Assembly: GCF_002217755.1 (NCBI RefSeq)
Contig: NZ_BCFL01000016.1
Coordinates: forward strand, 1,470,319 to 1,534,318
DNA from: Streptomyces hyaluromycini
GTDB lineage: Bacteria; Actinomycetota; Actinomycetes; Streptomycetales; Streptomycetaceae
DNA length: 64,000 nt
Direction of reading: 5' to 3'
Below, one piece after another: positions 8,002 through 20,595 of the stretch. The notes under the pieces are model-generated. The model searched no databases. It saw nothing but the letters and a program-made list of their open reading frames with translations, and was not told the origin of the DNA. Position 1 is the stretch's first letter; each line of letters opens with the position of its first letter. Made by a program: the position numbers and the translations under genes.

Positions 8002-8248
8002 GGGTCCCCCCACGTGTCCCCCTCTACGGACCGGACCCACCCCGTCCGTGTCCCCCAAAGGACGCTAAGCCGGAATTGCCCCCTCCGACAAGGGCTATTA
8101 GGACATTGCGAACTCTTTAGACACTGCCACGACAGCCAACTCACCCGTAACGTGTGGCGCGACCACATGGAATGCCGCGCAACGCCATAGTGACGTCGCC
8201 ACATGGCCGTCCCCCGCGCGGCACGGATGAGAGCGAGGCAGTCACCCC

Positions 8249-9469
8249 ATGCCCCCCTTGCCCCCCTTCGAGGTCCCCGAGGGTGACCCCTTCGGCTCGC
8301 ACAACCTTCCGTATGGCGTGTTCTCGACCTCCGGGAGCACGGAACGGAGGGTCGGCGTCCGCCTCGGCGACCACGTCCTCGACGCCGGTGCAGCGGCCCT
8401 CGCACTCGGCTCCCCGTACGCCTCCCTGCTCGCCCGCCCGACCCTCAACCCGCTGCTGGCCGCGGGCCGCACCGCCTGGTCGGACGTACGGCGCGCCCTG
8501 ACCGCCTGGGTGACCGTGCCCGGGCACCGCGAGACACTCGCCCCTCTCCTGCACCCGCTGCCCGAGGTGACCCTGCACCTTCCCTTCGAGGTCGCCGACT
8601 ACGTCGACTTCTACGCCTCCGAGAACCACGCCCGGAACGCCGGCCGCATCTTCCGCCCCGACGCCGTCGACCCGCTCACCCCCAACTGGAAGCACCTGCC
8701 GATCGGTTACCACGGCCGCGCGGGCACGGTCGTGGTGTCCGGGACGGATGTCGTACGGCCCTCGGGACAGCGGAAGGCGCCGTCGGACCCGGCACCGGTG
8801 TTCGGCCCGTCAGGACGGCTGGACATCGAGGCCGAGGTCGGCTTCGTCGTCGGCACGCCCTCACAGCAGGGCAGGCCGGTGGCGCTGGGCGACTTCAGGG
8901 AGCACGTGTTCGGCCTGTGCCTGCTGAACGACTGGTCGGCGCGGGACCTCCAGGCCTGGGAGTACGTCCCGCTCGGCCCGTTCCTCGGCAAGTCGTTCGC
9001 CACCTCGGTCTCGGCGTGGATCACCCCGCTGGACGCGCTGGAGGACGCGCGGATCGCCCCGCCGGGGCGGACGCACCCGCTGCTGCCGTACCTCGACGAC
9101 GCCGCGGAGGAGCCCGCCGGCTACGACCTGCGGATCTCGATCGCGATCAACGGGCACACGGTGTCCGAGCCGCCGTTCTCCACCATGTACTGGACCGCCG
9201 CCCAGCAACTCGCCCACCTGACGGTCAACGGCGCCTCACTGCGCACCGGCGACCTGTACGGCTCCGGCACGGTGAGCGGCGCGGAGCCCGGGGAACGCGG
9301 GTCGCTGCTGGAACTGACGTGGAACGGCCGCGATCCGCTCGAACTCCCGGACGGGAAGCGGACGTACCTGGAGGACGGCGACGTGGTGACGCTGTCGGGG
9401 TGGGCTCCCGGGCCGGGGGGCAGCCGGATCGGGCTCGGGGAGGTCAGGGGGCGGATCGTGACGGGGTGA
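8249..9469 (+). CDS. fahA: Fumarylacetoacetase
   Basis: A 406-residue hydrolase that splits fumarylacetoacetate into fumarate and acetoacetate, the last step of tyrosine and homogentisate breakdown. The N-terminal SH3-like domain covers about residues 1-110. The catalytic domain then shows DYVDFYASENHARN near residue 116 (metal Asp and catalytic His), WKHLPIGYHGR near 150, DIEAEVGFVVG near 192 and LLNDWSARDLQAWEYVPLGPFLGKSFATS near 228 (metal and substrate residues). Length and motif order match the eukaryotic-type enzyme. The ATG start is preceded by GAGCGAGGCAGTCACCCC, a moderate site. The gene is divergent from the ATP-grasp unit. No homogentisate dioxygenase lies next to it. Confidence 0.92.
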   Translation: MPPLPPFEVPEGDPFGSHNLPYGVFSTSGSTERRVGVRLGDHVLDAGAAALALGSPYASLLARPTLNPLLAAGRTAWSDVRRALTAWVTVPGHRETLAPLLHPLPEVTLHLPFEVADYVDFYASENHARNAGRIFRPDAVDPLTPNWKHLPIGYHGRAGTVVVSGTDVVRPSGQRKAPSDPAPVFGPSGRLDIEAEVGFVVGTPSQQGRPVALGDFREHVFGLCLLNDWSARDLQAWEYVPLGPFLGKSFATSVSAWITPLDALEDARIAPPGRTHPLLPYLDDAAEEPAGYDLRISIAINGHTVSEPPFSTMYWTAAQQLAHLTVNGASLRTGDLYGSGTVSGAEPGERGSLLELTWNGRDPLELPDGKRTYLEDGDVVTLSGWAPGPGGSRIGLGEVRGRIVTG

Positions 9470-9579
9470 GGGAACGGCGGCAGGTACCGCCCGACTCGCC
9501 GAGGCGGGCCGGGAAGCGGGGCGCCCGGATCGTCGTCGGCACCTGACTCGGGGCACCCGGCACCGTCATACTGACGGGA

Positions 9580-9675
9580 CACGCACCATGCGATGCGCCC
9601 GCACGCGCACCATGCGAGGCGTCGGCGCACGCGCATCGTGACGCGCCGGCGCACGCGCCATGTCACGCGACGGCG
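9580..9675. repeat. Degenerate tandem repeat of about 24 bases
   Basis: Four imperfect units begin with CACGC: at 9580, 9602, 9628 and 9652. The last three share CACGCGC-N(5-9)-ACGCG/GAGGCG-N-CGGCG and differ by a few bases. They fill the region just upstream of the M56 peptidase gene (start 9735). They could bind a regulator or reflect replication slippage in GC-rich DNA. Confidence 0.45.
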
Positions 9676-9734
9676 TATCACCCCGCATCACCTGCCACCC
9701 GCACATATCTCCGATCAGGAAACGGAGCCCCGGC

Positions 9735-10673
9735 ATGACCGTCTGCCTGCTCCTGTTGACCGCCGTCGCCCTGACGGCCGCCGTACCCGCGCCGCGCGCC
9801 CTGGTGCGGTCCCTGTGGCCGGAGCGGGAACCGGTGGTCGCGCTGTGGGTATGGCAGTGCCTGGTCGCCACCGTGCTGATGTGCTGCCTGACCGCGCTTA
9901 CCCTGGGCGCGGCGGCCGTCTTCCACACCGTGCGCGACCGGGTGTTCGCGCCGGCGCCACCGGCGGTCACCGCCGCGTACGACCTCTCCGTCGCGCCCCT
10001 GTGGGCGGTCGCCCTCACCATGCTGCTGGCGTGCGGGGCCGCGTGGACGACGGCGATGCTCGCCCGCGAACTCGTCGAGGCCCGGCGGCGCCGCGACCGG
10101 ACCCGCGCACACCTGCGCGAGCGGGCACCCGAACTGCCGGCGGGGCTGCCTGCGGCACGCGGGCCGATGCTGGTACTTGAGGACGAGTACCCGGACGCCT
10201 GGTGGATGCCGGGCCATCCGCCACAGCTGGTCGTGACCACGGGGGCACTGCACCGCCTCACCGACCACCAGCTCGACGCCGTGCTCACCCATGAACGGGG
10301 CCATGCCCGCGCCCACCACGACTGGCTGCTCCACCTGTCCAGTGCCCTGGCCACGGGCTTCCCGCGCGTGCCGCTCTTCTCCCACTTCTGCGACCAGACC
10401 CACCGGCTCGTCGAACTCGCCGCGGACGACACCGCGTCCCGCCGTTGCGGCCACCTCACCACCGCGCTGGCCCTGATCGAACTGAACCAGCACCGCGGAG
10501 TCCTGTCCTGCGCGTCGAGCCGCCGGCTGCTGGGCGAACGGGTCGACCGCCTGCTGGAACCACCACCACGGCTGCTGCGCCGCCAGCGCGCCCTCACGAC
10601 GACGGTGGCCGCCCTGGTCCCCCTGCTGCCGCTCCTGATCATGTTCGCACCGGGGCTGACCGCGCTCGGTTAG
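9735..10673 (+). CDS. M56-family membrane metallopeptidase (BlaR1-like)
   Basis: A 312-residue membrane protein with four likely membrane segments: about residues 1-17, 37-65, 85-110 and a last one at 288-305. The cytoplasmic-side loop holds the zinc protease motif HERGH (HExxH) in LTHERGHARAHHD near residue 186, and a third zinc ligand is likely in ELAADD near 227. This is the protease core of BlaR1/MecR1 sensors, but there is no beta-lactam-binding sensor domain. In many actinomycetes such a gene follows a BlaI-type repressor gene. Here no repressor gene is adjacent, only a repeat-rich leader. The ATG start has GGAGCCCCGGC upstream. Its substrate is unknown. Confidence 0.82.
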   Translation: MTVCLLLLTAVALTAAVPAPRALVRSLWPEREPVVALWVWQCLVATVLMCCLTALTLGAAAVFHTVRDRVFAPAPPAVTAAYDLSVAPLWAVALTMLLACGAAWTTAMLARELVEARRRRDRTRAHLRERAPELPAGLPAARGPMLVLEDEYPDAWWMPGHPPQLVVTTGALHRLTDHQLDAVLTHERGHARAHHDWLLHLSSALATGFPRVPLFSHFCDQTHRLVELAADDTASRRCGHLTTALALIELNQHRGVLSCASSRRLLGERVDRLLEPPPRLLRRQRALTTTVAALVPLLPLLIMFAPGLTALG

Positions 10674-10730
10674 GACGCTTCGGCCGGATCGGCGAGGGGG
10701 CGGTGAGCGGCTCCCCCGCCGCCGCGGGCC

Positions 10731-12791
<2,061 letters not shown>

Positions 12792-13058
12792 CGTCGTGTC
12801 CCCCGTACGTCGTCCGTCGACCACTGCCACCACGATAGGGGTCCGGACCGACAGCGCCGGAGTTATCCACAGGCTGGCCGCCCGGAAGGGGTGCGGGCGC
12901 GGGGTTCCCCCGTCCGGCGGTGCCCTCAGCCCTTTGGCGGTCTTCGCGTGGCGACCCGGAAGCGGCGCGGGCCATGCTGCACGGGCGGGACCGGGGGAGG
13001 CCCGCGTCGTACGGAGGCGTCGCAATCGCGTGCCTCTTCCGCCCCAAGGAGCATCAGG

Positions 13059-13583
13059 ATGTCTCTCAGGTCCCGCACTGCCGGTGCCGCTCTGGCGCTT
13101 GCCGTGCCGTTCGCTCTGGCCGCGGTGCCCGCCGACGCGGATCCCGTCCCCGATCCCGACCCGTTCGTGTGGACGGATCTGACCCCGACGTACACGGCGA
13201 CGGCGGACTACCAGTACGAGCCGTTCGCGGTCACGGACGGGTACGCCCGGTCCGACACCTGCGACAAGGACACCCGGAACGGCCAGGGAGGCGCGGGCTA
13301 CCACTACGTCAGGACCGCCGGCCTCGGCAGTCTGGACCCGGCCGAGCCCGCGGGTCTCCTCTACGAGACCGATGCCGGCGGCGGCCGTGCCCTGGTCGCG
13401 GTGGAGTGGATCGTACGGGCGGGCAGCGGGACCGCCGCGCCGACGCTGTTCGGGCAGCCGTTCCAGGGGCCGACGACGGTTCCGGGTGTCATGGGGCCCG
13501 TGTACACGCTGCGCGCCTGGATCTGGAAGGACAATCCGAGCGGTCTGTTCGCGCCGTGGAACCCGACGGTGACGTGCCCGTAG
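13059..13583 (+). CDS. Small secreted protein of unknown function
   Basis: A 174-residue exported protein. ATG at 13059 lies 8 bases after AAGGAG. Residues 1-28 are a signal peptide (SLRSRTAG, then a hydrophobic run, cleavage near ADADP). The mature part begins with a Pro/Asp-rich segment (DPVPDPDPF) and is rich in Tyr, Trp, Gly and Thr, which suggests a beta structure. It has one cysteine near residue 68 and one at the end (TVTCP), which could form a disulfide. I recognise no family. It is divergent from recQ and ends at a shared bidirectional terminator with nuoN. Confidence 0.7.
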   Translation: MSLRSRTAGAALALAVPFALAAVPADADPVPDPDPFVWTDLTPTYTATADYQYEPFAVTDGYARSDTCDKDTRNGQGGAGYHYVRTAGLGSLDPAEPAGLLYETDAGGGRALVAVEWIVRAGSGTAAPTLFGQPFQGPTTVPGVMGPVYTLRAWIWKDNPSGLFAPWNPTVTCP

Positions 13584-13651
13584 CCCTACCCGCCGTATCC
13601 GCCGTGCCGGTGTGCCGATGTGCCGGTAGCGCCTTGCCGCGTACGCACGCG

Positions 13652-13685
13652 TGGACCCCGGCTCCTCCGCGGGAACCGGGGTCCA
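13652..13685. terminator. Bidirectional hairpin terminator
   Basis: TGGACCCCGG pairs with CCGGGGTCCA, with a loop of about 14 bases. It lies between the convergent secreted-protein gene (stop 13583) and nuoN (stop 13706), so it can end both transcripts, including the whole nuo operon. Confidence 0.75.
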
Positions 13686-13705
13686 TGGCCGTACGGGACG
13701 GCGGG

Positions 13706-15355
13706 TCAGCGCACGAACACTCCCGCCTGGCTCGCCAGGTTCAGGAAGTACTGCGGTGCCACGCCGAGCACCAGGGTGACCGCCACGCCGACGCCGATCG
13801 CCGCCATGGTGAGCGGTGACGGCACCGCGACCGTCGGGCCCTCGGGCCTCGGCTCGCTGAAGAACATCAGCACGATCACGCGGATGTAGAAGAACGCGGC
13901 GATCGCCGACGAGATCACACCGATCACGACCAGCGGGACCGCCCCGCCCTCCGCCGCCGCCTTGAAGACGGCGAACTTCCCGGCGAAGCCGGAAGTGAGC
14001 GGGATACCGGCGAAGGCCAGCAGGAACACGGCGAAGACGGCTGCCACGAGGGGTGAGCGGCGGCCGAGCCCCGCCCACTTGGACAGGTGGGTCGCCTCGC
14101 CGCCCGCGTCGCGCACCAGGGTGACCACGGCAAACGCTCCGATGGTCACGAAGGAGTACGCGGCCAGGTAGAAGAGGACCGACGACACGCCGTCCTTCGA
14201 CGTCGCGATGACACCTGCGAGGATGAATCCGGCGTGCGCGATCGACGAGTACGCGAGGAGCCGCTTGATGTCGGTCTGGGTGATCGCGACGATCGCGCCG
14301 CCCAGCATGGTGATGATCGCGACGCCCCACATGACCGGCCGCCAGTCCCAGCGCATGCCGGGCAGGACCACGTACAGCAGACGCAGCAGCGCACCGAACG
14401 CGGCGACCTTGGTGGCGGCCGCCATGAAACCGGTCACCGGGGTGGGCGCGCCCTGGTAGACGTCGGGTGTCCACATGTGGAAGGGGACGGCTCCGACCTT
14501 GAAGAGCAGGCCCATGACGACCATCGCGGCGCCGATGAGGAGCAGCGCGTCGTTGCCCATGGTGTCGGCGAGGGCCGGGTCGACGCTGGTGACGGTGCCG
14601 TCGACGACCTGGGCGATGGTGGCGTACGACACCGAGCCGGCGTAGCCGTAGAGCAGGGCGATGCCGAACAGGGTGAACGCGGAGGCGAAGGCGCCGAGCA
14701 GGAAGTACTTGACGGCGGCTTCCTGCGACATGAGGCGCTTGCGGCGGGCCAGGGCGCACAGCAGGTAGAGCGGGAGGGAGAAGACCTCCAGGGCCACGAA
14801 GAGTGTCAGCAGGTCGTTGGCCGAGGGGAACACCAGCATGCCGGCGACGGCGAAGAGCAGGAGCGGGAAGACCTCGGTGGTGGTGAAGCCGGCCTTCACC
14901 GCGGCCTGCTCGCTGTCGCTGCCGGGCACGGAGGCGGCCTGGGCGGCGAAGGAGTCGACGCGGTTGCCGTGGGCCTCGGGGTCGAGGCGGCGTTCGGCGA
15001 AGGTGAACAGACCGACGAGGCCGGCCAGCAGGATCGTTCCCTGGAGGAACAGGGAGGGCCCGTCGACGGCGATGGCGCCCATGGCGGCGATGTGCGCCTT
15101 GGTGGTGCCGTATCCGTCGGCGGCCAGGGCGACGACCGCCGCGAAGGCGGCGCACAGGGCCACGGCGGAGACGAACACCTGGGCGTAGTAGCGGGACTTG
15201 CGCGGGACGAACGCCTCGACCAGCACCCCGACGACGGCCGCGCCGACGACGATCAGGGTGGGCGACAGCTGTCCGTATTCGATCTTCGGTGCCGGGATCT
15301 TGGAGATCGGCTCGGCCGCGGTTGTCCACAGGCTGTGGACGGCTGCTGTGCTCAC
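13706..15355 (-). CDS. nuoN: NADH-quinone oxidoreductase subunit N
   Basis: A 549-residue antiporter-like membrane subunit of complex I, with about 14 hydrophobic segments and the proton-antiporter signature [22 protein letters not shown] near residue 290. It carries the conserved Lys in the membrane core ([12 protein letters not shown]) and a long charged loop near residues 115-145 ([10 protein letters not shown]). The start is GTG at 15353-15355, which overlaps the nuoM stop (GTGA), so translation is coupled. It is the last gene of the operon and is followed by the terminator at 13652-13685. NuoN is one of three proton-pumping subunits. Confidence 0.95.
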   Translation of the reverse strand: MSTAAVHSLWTTAAEPISKIPAPKIEYGQLSPTLIVVGAAVVGVLVEAFVPRKSRYYAQVFVSAVALCAAFAAVVALAADGYGTTKAHIAAMGAIAVDGPSLFLQGTILLAGLVGLFTFAERRLDPEAHGNRVDSFAAQAASVPGSDSEQAAVKAGFTTTEVFPLLLFAVAGMLVFPSANDLLTLFVALEVFSLPLYLLCALARRKRLMSQEAAVKYFLLGAFASAFTLFGIALLYGYAGSVSYATIAQVVDGTVTSVDPALADTMGNDALLLIGAAMVVMGLLFKVGAVPFHMWTPDVYQGAPTPVTGFMAAATKVAAFGALLRLLYVVLPGMRWDWRPVMWGVAIITMLGGAIVAITQTDIKRLLAYSSIAHAGFILAGVIATSKDGVSSVLFYLAAYSFVTIGAFAVVTLVRDAGGEATHLSKWAGLGRRSPLVAAVFAVFLLAFAGIPLTSGFAGKFAVFKAAAEGGAVPLVVIGVISSAIAAFFYIRVIVLMFFSEPRPEGPTVAVPSPLTMAAIGVGVAVTLVLGVAPQYFLNLASQAGVFVR

Positions 15356-16923
15356 TTGGCCGCCTCCACTGCGGGCTTGGGGTCGGTCTTGTGTACGTCC
15401 GACATGGTCTGCTTGACCGCCGGGTTGACGATGTCCGTGACGGGCTTCGGATAGACGCCCAGGAAGATCAGCAGGACGATCAGCGGGGTGACCACGAGGA
15501 GTTCGCGCGCCTTCAGGTCGGGCATTGCGGCGACCGCCGGTTTCACCGGGCCCGTCATCGTCCGCTGGTAGAGGACGAGGGTGTAGAGCGCGGCGAGGAC
15601 GATGCCGAAGGTGGCGATGATCCCGATCGCCGGGTAGCGCGTGAACGTGCCGACCAGGACCAGGAACTCGCTCACGAAGGGGGCGAGGCCGGGCAGGGAG
15701 AGCGTGGCCAGGCCGCCGATCAGGAAGGTGCCGGCGAGGACCGGGGCGACCTTCTGCACACCGCCGTAGTCGGCGATGAGCCGGGAGCCGCGCCGGGAGA
15801 TCAGGAAGCCGGCGACCAGCATCAGCGCGGCGGTGGAGATGCCGTGGTTGACCATGTAGAGGGTGGCGCCGGACTGGCCCTGGCTGGTCATGGCGAAGAT
15901 GCCCAGGATGATGAACCCGAAGTGCGAGATGGACGCGTAGGCGACCAGCCGCTTGATGTCGCGCTGTCCGACGGCGAGCAGTGCGCCGTAGATGATGCTG
16001 ATCAGCGCGAGGACCAGGATGGTGGGTGTCGCCCACTTCGACGCCTCGGGGAAGAGCTGGAGGCAGAAGCGGAGCATCGCGAACGTGCCCACCTTGTCGA
16101 CGACCGCGGTGATGAGGACGGCGACGGGGGCGGTGGACTCCTGCATGGCGTTGGGCAGCCAGGTGTGCAGCGGCCACAGCGGGGCCTTCACCGCGAAGGC
16201 GAAGAAGAAGCCGAGGAACAGCCAGCGTTCGGTGCTGGTCGCCATGTGCAGGGTGCCGTTCGCGCGGGCCTGCGCGATCTCGGCGAGGGAGAAGTTCCCG
16301 GAGACCGTGTACAGGCCGATCACCGCGGCCAGCATGATCAGGCCGCCGACCAGGTTGTAGAGGAGGAACTTCACGGCGGCGTACGACCGTTGCGTGGACG
16401 CCGCTTCCTCGCCCTGTGCGTGGGCGCGGTCCCCGAAGCCGCCGATGAGGAAGTACATCGGGATGAGCATGGCTTCGAAGAAGATGTAGAAGAGGAAGAC
16501 GTCGGTGGCCTCGAAGGAGATGATCACCATCGCCTCGACGGCCAGGATCAGGGCGAAGAAGCCCTGCGTGGGCCGCCACCGCTTGCTGCCGGTCTCCAGC
16601 GGGTCGGCGTCGTTCCAGCCGGCCAGGATGATGAACGGCATCAGCAGGGCGGTCAGGGCGAGCAGGGCGACCGCGATGCCGTCGACGCCCAGTTCGTAGC
16701 GGACGCCGAAGTCACTGATCCAGGCGTGCGATTCGGTGAGCTGGTAGCGGGCGCCGCCGGGGTCGAAGCGGACCATGACGACGATCGCCAGGACGAGCGT
16801 GGCGAGCGAGACCAGCAGCGCGAGCCATTTGGCGGCGGTGCGCCGGGCGGCCGGTACGGCGGCCGTGGCGACCGCGCCGACGGCCGGGAGGACCGCCGTC
16901 GCTGTCAGCAGAGGAAAGGACAT
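15352..16923 (-). CDS. nuoM: NADH-quinone oxidoreductase subunit M
   Basis: A 523-residue antiporter-like subunit. It shows about 14 membrane segments, the ELGVDGIAV segment near residue 76, the conserved Glu in [12 protein letters not shown] near 150, the Lys-bearing [19 protein letters not shown] near 235, and the family's [11 protein letters not shown] near 325. The ATG start (16921-16923) is 5 bases from the nuoL stop. It forms one of the proton channels of the membrane arm. Confidence 0.95.
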   Translation of the reverse strand: MSFPLLTATAVLPAVGAVATAAVPAARRTAAKWLALLVSLATLVLAIVVMVRFDPGGARYQLTESHAWISDFGVRYELGVDGIAVALLALTALLMPFIILAGWNDADPLETGSKRWRPTQGFFALILAVEAMVIISFEATDVFLFYIFFEAMLIPMYFLIGGFGDRAHAQGEEAASTQRSYAAVKFLLYNLVGGLIMLAAVIGLYTVSGNFSLAEIAQARANGTLHMATSTERWLFLGFFFAFAVKAPLWPLHTWLPNAMQESTAPVAVLITAVVDKVGTFAMLRFCLQLFPEASKWATPTILVLALISIIYGALLAVGQRDIKRLVAYASISHFGFIILGIFAMTSQGQSGATLYMVNHGISTAALMLVAGFLISRRGSRLIADYGGVQKVAPVLAGTFLIGGLATLSLPGLAPFVSEFLVLVGTFTRYPAIGIIATFGIVLAALYTLVLYQRTMTGPVKPAVAAMPDLKARELLVVTPLIVLLIFLGVYPKPVTDIVNPAVKQTMSDVHKTDPKPAVEAAK

Positions 16924-16928
16924 CGGTA

Positions 16929-18830
16929 TCAGACCGCCCTCATCAGCAGGGTCGCGGCGACCAGGAGGGCAGCGCCGCCGAACATCGAGACCGCGTACGA
17001 GCGCGCGTAGCCGTTCTGGAGCTTGCGCAGTCGGCCGGAGAGCCCGCCGAAGCCCGCCGCCGTGCCGTTGACGACGCCGTCAACCAGGGTGTGGTCGACA
17101 TATACAAGGGAGCGGGTGAGGTGTTCGCCGCCGCGGACCAGGACGACGTGGTTGAAGTCGTCCTGGAGGAGGTCGCGGCGGGCCGCGCGGGTGAGCAGCG
17201 AACCGCGCGGGGCGACGGCGGGGACGGGGCGGCGGCCGTACTGCAGGTAGGCGATGCCTACGCCGATGACCAGGCAGACCATGGTGGCGCCGGTGACGAC
17301 GCCCGCGCTGATCGGGGAGTCGCCCTCGCTGTGGCCGGTGATCGGCTCCAGCCAGTGCAGGAAGCGGTCGCCGATGCTGAAGAAGCCACCGGCGAAGACC
17401 GAGCCGATCGCCAGGACGATCATCGGGATGGTCATGACCTTCGGGGACTCGTGCGGGTGCGGCTCGTGGCCGTGCTCGTCGGGCTGCCAGCGCTTCTCGC
17501 CGAAGAACGTCATCAGCATCACGCGCGTCATGTAGAACGCGGTGATGGCCGCGCCGACCAGGGCGCAGGTGCCGAGGATCCAGCCCTCGGTGCCGCCCTT
17601 GGCGAACGCCGCCTCGATGATCTTGTCCTTGGAGAAGAAGCCGGACAGTCCCGGGAAGCCGATGATGGCGAGGTAGCCGAGGCCGAAGGTGATGAAGGTG
17701 ACCGGCATGTACTTGCGCAGGCCGCCGAACTTGCGCATGTCGACCTCGTCGTTCATGCCGTGCATGACCGAGCCGGCGCCGAGGAACAGCCCGGCCTTGA
17801 AGAAGCCGTGCGTCACCAGGTGCATGATCGCGAAGACGTAGCCGATCGGGCCGAGGCCGGCGGCGAGCACCATGTAGCCGATCTGCGACATGGTCGAGCC
17901 GGCGAGGGCCTTCTTGATGTCGTCCTTCGCACAACCGACGATCGCACCGAAGAGGAGGGTGACGGCGCCGACGACGGTGACGACGAGCTGGGCGTCGGGG
18001 GCCGCGTTGAAGATCGCTCCGGAGCGGACGATCAGGTAGACGCCCGCGGTCACCATGGTCGCCGCGTGGATGAGGGCGGAGACCGGGGTGGGGCCTTCCA
18101 TGGCATCCCCGAGCCAGGACTGCAGCGGCACCTGGGCGGACTTGCCGCAGGCGGCGAGCAGCAGCAGCAGGCCGATCGCGGTGAGCCTGCCCTCGGAGGC
18201 GTCGGTCACGTGGCTGAGGACCGGGCCGAAGGCGAAGGTGCCGAACGTCGTGAACATCAGCATGATCGCGATCGACAGGCCCATGTCGCCGACGCGGTTG
18301 ACGAGGAAGGCCTTCTTGGCTGCCGTCGCCGCGCTGGGCTTGTGCTGCCAGAAGCCGATCAGCAGGTACGAGGCGAGGCCGACGCCCTCCCAGCCGACGT
18401 ACAGCAGCAGGTAGTTGTCGGCGAGGACGAGCAGCAGCATCGCCGCTAGGAACAGGTTGAGGTAGCCGAAGAAGCGGCGGCGGCGCTCGTCGTGCTCCAT
18501 GTACCCGACCGAGTACAGGTGGATGAGCGAGCCGACGCCGGTGATCAGCAGGACGAACGTCATCGACAGCTGGTCGAGGCGGAAGGTGACGTCCGCCTGG
18601 AAGCCGGCCACCGGGACCCAGGTGTACAGGTGCTGCATCAGGGTGCGGTCGTCGGCGTTCCTGCCGAGCAGGTCGGCGAAGAGGATCACGCCGAACACGA
18701 AGGACGTCGTCGACAGGATGGTGCCGATCCAGTGTCCTGCTGCGTCCAGGCGGCGGCCGCCGACCAGGAGGACGGCCGCTCCGAGCAGGGGCGCCGCGAT
18801 CAGCAGCGCAATCAGGTTCTCTGCGTTCAT
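16929..18830 (-). CDS. nuoL: NADH-quinone oxidoreductase subunit L
   Basis: A 633-residue subunit at the far end of the membrane arm. It has 15-16 membrane segments, the [17 protein letters not shown] motif near residue 142, the Lys/His-bearing [20 protein letters not shown] near 228, and MSQIGYM near 315. A long C-terminal amphipathic helix region is expected, and the hydrophilic linker [15 protein letters not shown] (near residue 455) precedes it. The start is ATG at 18828-18830, with an AGGGGCGC-type site upstream and 15 bases after nuoK. It pumps protons and transmits conformational change along the arm. Confidence 0.95.
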   Translation of the reverse strand: MNAENLIALLIAAPLLGAAVLLVGGRRLDAAGHWIGTILSTTSFVFGVILFADLLGRNADDRTLMQHLYTWVPVAGFQADVTFRLDQLSMTFVLLITGVGSLIHLYSVGYMEHDERRRRFFGYLNLFLAAMLLLVLADNYLLLYVGWEGVGLASYLLIGFWQHKPSAATAAKKAFLVNRVGDMGLSIAIMLMFTTFGTFAFGPVLSHVTDASEGRLTAIGLLLLLAACGKSAQVPLQSWLGDAMEGPTPVSALIHAATMVTAGVYLIVRSGAIFNAAPDAQLVVTVVGAVTLLFGAIVGCAKDDIKKALAGSTMSQIGYMVLAAGLGPIGYVFAIMHLVTHGFFKAGLFLGAGSVMHGMNDEVDMRKFGGLRKYMPVTFITFGLGYLAIIGFPGLSGFFSKDKIIEAAFAKGGTEGWILGTCALVGAAITAFYMTRVMLMTFFGEKRWQPDEHGHEPHPHESPKVMTIPMIVLAIGSVFAGGFFSIGDRFLHWLEPITGHSEGDSPISAGVVTGATMVCLVIGVGIAYLQYGRRPVPAVAPRGSLLTRAARRDLLQDDFNHVVLVRGGEHLTRSLVYVDHTLVDGVVNGTAAGFGGLSGRLRKLQNGYARSYAVSMFGGAALLVAATLLMRAV

Positions 18831-18845
18831 ACGGTCCAGCGCCCC

Positions 18846-19145
18846 TTACAGCTTCATCAGGCTGGCGTCGTCGACCGAGGCCGAGTGGCGGGTACGGAAC
18901 AGCGACACGATGATCGCGAGCCCGACCACGACCTCCGCGGCGGCGACGACCATCGTGAAGAAGGCGATGATCTGGCCGTCGAGATTGCCGTGCATCCGGG
19001 AGAAGACGACGAACGCGAGGTTGCAGGCATTCAGCATCAGCTCGATGCACATGAAGACGACGATCGCGTTCCGTCTGATCAGCACACCGGTGGCGCCGAT
19101 CGTGAACAACAGGGCGGCGAGGTAGAGGTAGTAGACGGGGTTCAC
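18846..19145 (-). CDS. nuoK: NADH-quinone oxidoreductase subunit K
   Basis: A 99-residue membrane subunit with three membrane helices. It carries the conserved Glu residues of the pumping path ([14 protein letters not shown] near residue 32, and [10 protein letters not shown] near 67). Length is normal for the family. The ATG start (19143-19145) overlaps the nuoJ stop by ATGA. Confidence 0.95.
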   Translation of the reverse strand: MNPVYYLYLAALLFTIGATGVLIRRNAIVVFMCIELMLNACNLAFVVFSRMHGNLDGQIIAFFTMVVAAAEVVVGLAIIVSLFRTRHSASVDDASLMKL

Positions 19146-19984
19146 TTCGACGCCTCCTCGCTGCGCTTGAAGTGCGCGGGCTCGACCGGGGTCCGCTCCA
19201 GCCGCTCCTCGGAGCGCTGTTCCAGGGCCTTCAGGTCGCCCAGCGCCTCCGCGGACACGTCACGGACCTGGCCGCGGTCGCGGAGCGTCTTGCTGACGGT
19301 GAGCTCGGACGGGGTGCCGTCCGGGAGCAGGCCGGCGATGTCCACGGCGTTGTGCCGGGCGTAGACGCCGGGGGCGGGCAGCGGCGGCAGGTGCTTGCCG
19401 TCGCGGACGCGCTGCTCGGACTGCTCGCGCTGGGTCTTGGGGCGCTCGGTGCGCTCCCGGTGGGTGAGCACCATGGCGCCGACGGCGGCGGTGATGAGCA
19501 GGGCGCCGGTGATTTCGAAGGCGAAGACGTACTTGGTGAAGATGAGGGCGGCGAGGCCCTCCACGTTGCCGTTGGCGTTGGCCTGGCCGGTGCCTGCGAA
19601 GTTCTTCAGGGAGGCGTTGGCGATGCCCGCGAGGAGCAGGACGCCGAAGCCGACCCCGCAGAGCACGGCCAGCCAGCGCTGGCCCTTGATGGTCTCCTGC
19701 AGGGAGTCGGCGGCGGTCACGCCGACCAGCATCACCACGAAGAGGAACAGCATCATGATCGCGCCGGTGTAGACGACGATCTGCACGATGCCGAGGAAGT
19801 AGGCGCCGTTGGCGAGGTAGAACACCGCCAGGACGATCATGGTTCCGGCGAGCGACAACGCGCTGTGCACGGCCTTCTTCATGAAGACGGTGGACAGGGC
19901 GCCGATCACCGCGACGGTGCCGAGAACCCAGAACTGGAAGGCCTCGCCGGTGGAGGTGGCGTAGGCGGCGAGCTGCGGGCTCAT
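19142..19984 (-). CDS. nuoJ: NADH-quinone oxidoreductase subunit J
   Basis: A 280-residue membrane subunit with five helices in the first 180 residues. It has the family motif [19 protein letters not shown] near residue 65, whose pi-bulge helix couples quinone chemistry to pumping. The hydrophilic C-terminal tail of about 95 residues (from [14 protein letters not shown] on) is longer than in E. coli NuoJ and is typical of actinomycetes. The ATG start (19982-19984) overlaps the nuoI stop (ATGA). Confidence 0.94.
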   Translation of the reverse strand: MSPQLAAYATSTGEAFQFWVLGTVAVIGALSTVFMKKAVHSALSLAGTMIVLAVFYLANGAYFLGIVQIVVYTGAIMMLFLFVVMLVGVTAADSLQETIKGQRWLAVLCGVGFGVLLLAGIANASLKNFAGTGQANANGNVEGLAALIFTKYVFAFEITGALLITAAVGAMVLTHRERTERPKTQREQSEQRVRDGKHLPPLPAPGVYARHNAVDIAGLLPDGTPSELTVSKTLRDRGQVRDVSAEALGDLKALEQRSEERLERTPVEPAHFKRSEEASK

Positions 19985-20595
19985 GCCTCCACCCCCTGGT
20001 CCTGGTCCTGGTCCTCGGGCTTCTCGCCCTTGGAGACGGCCACCTGGCGTACGGTCCCGGGCGCGGCCTCGGTGACCAGACCCCGGTAGTAGTCCTGTTC
20101 GTCGGTCCCCGGGAAGATCGAGTGCGGGGTGTCGACCATGCCCTCCTCCAGACCGGCGAGCAGTTGCTCCTTGGTGTAGATGAGGTTGGCGCGGCTGGTG
20201 TCGGCCAGTTCGAACTCGTTGGTCATCGTCAGCGCGCGCGTGGGGCACGCCTCGATGCACAGGCCGCACAGGATGCAGCGGGCGTAGTTGATCTGGTAGA
20301 CGCGGCCGTAGCGCTCGCCCGGCGAGTAGCGCTCCTCGTCGGTGTTGTCGGCGCCCTCCACGTAGATGGCGTCGGCGGGGCAGGCCCAGGCGCACAGCTC
20401 GCAGCCGACGCACTTCTCCAGGCCGTCCGGATGGCGGTTGAGCTGGTGCCGTCCGTGGAACCGCGGAGCCGTGGTCTTCTTCTGCTCCGGGTACTGCTCG
20501 GTCAGCCGCTTCTTGAACATGGCCTTGAAGGTCACGCCGAAGCCGGCCACGGGGTTCTGGAAACCGGGCTTGGTCTCCTTGGGCTCCTCAGCCAT
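19981..20595 (-). CDS. nuoI: NADH-quinone oxidoreductase subunit I
   Basis: A 204-residue peripheral subunit carrying two [4Fe-4S] clusters (N6a and N6b), bound by [12 protein letters not shown] near residue 61 and [12 protein letters not shown] near 105. The start ATG at 20593-20595 has the best ribosome site of the operon (GAAAGGAGG), which argues against the longer frame that begins at 20628. The C-terminal tail is acidic and ends in repeated DQ pairs. The gene overlaps the end of nuoH by 8 bases. Confidence 0.95.
   Translation of the reverse strand: MAEEPKETKPGFQNPVAGFGVTFKAMFKKRLTEQYPEQKKTTAPRFHGRHQLNRHPDGLEKCVGCELCAWACPADAIYVEGADNTDEERYSPGERYGRVYQINYARCILCGLCIEACPTRALTMTNEFELADTSRANLIYTKEQLLAGLEEGMVDTPHSIFPGTDEQDYYRGLVTEAAPGTVRQVAVSKGEKPEDQDQDQGVEA

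Noticed and set aside
9470..9579. Terminator after fumarylacetoacetase
   Set aside because: No convincing hairpin with a long stem follows the stop codon; only short GC-rich pairings are seen.
15289..17010. Open frame of 573 codons on the plus strand across nuoM and nuoL
   Set aside because: It is the mirror of nuoM/nuoL coding DNA. It reads as a Gly/Asp/Glu/Arg-rich string with no ribosome site, and the minus-strand genes have clear motifs.
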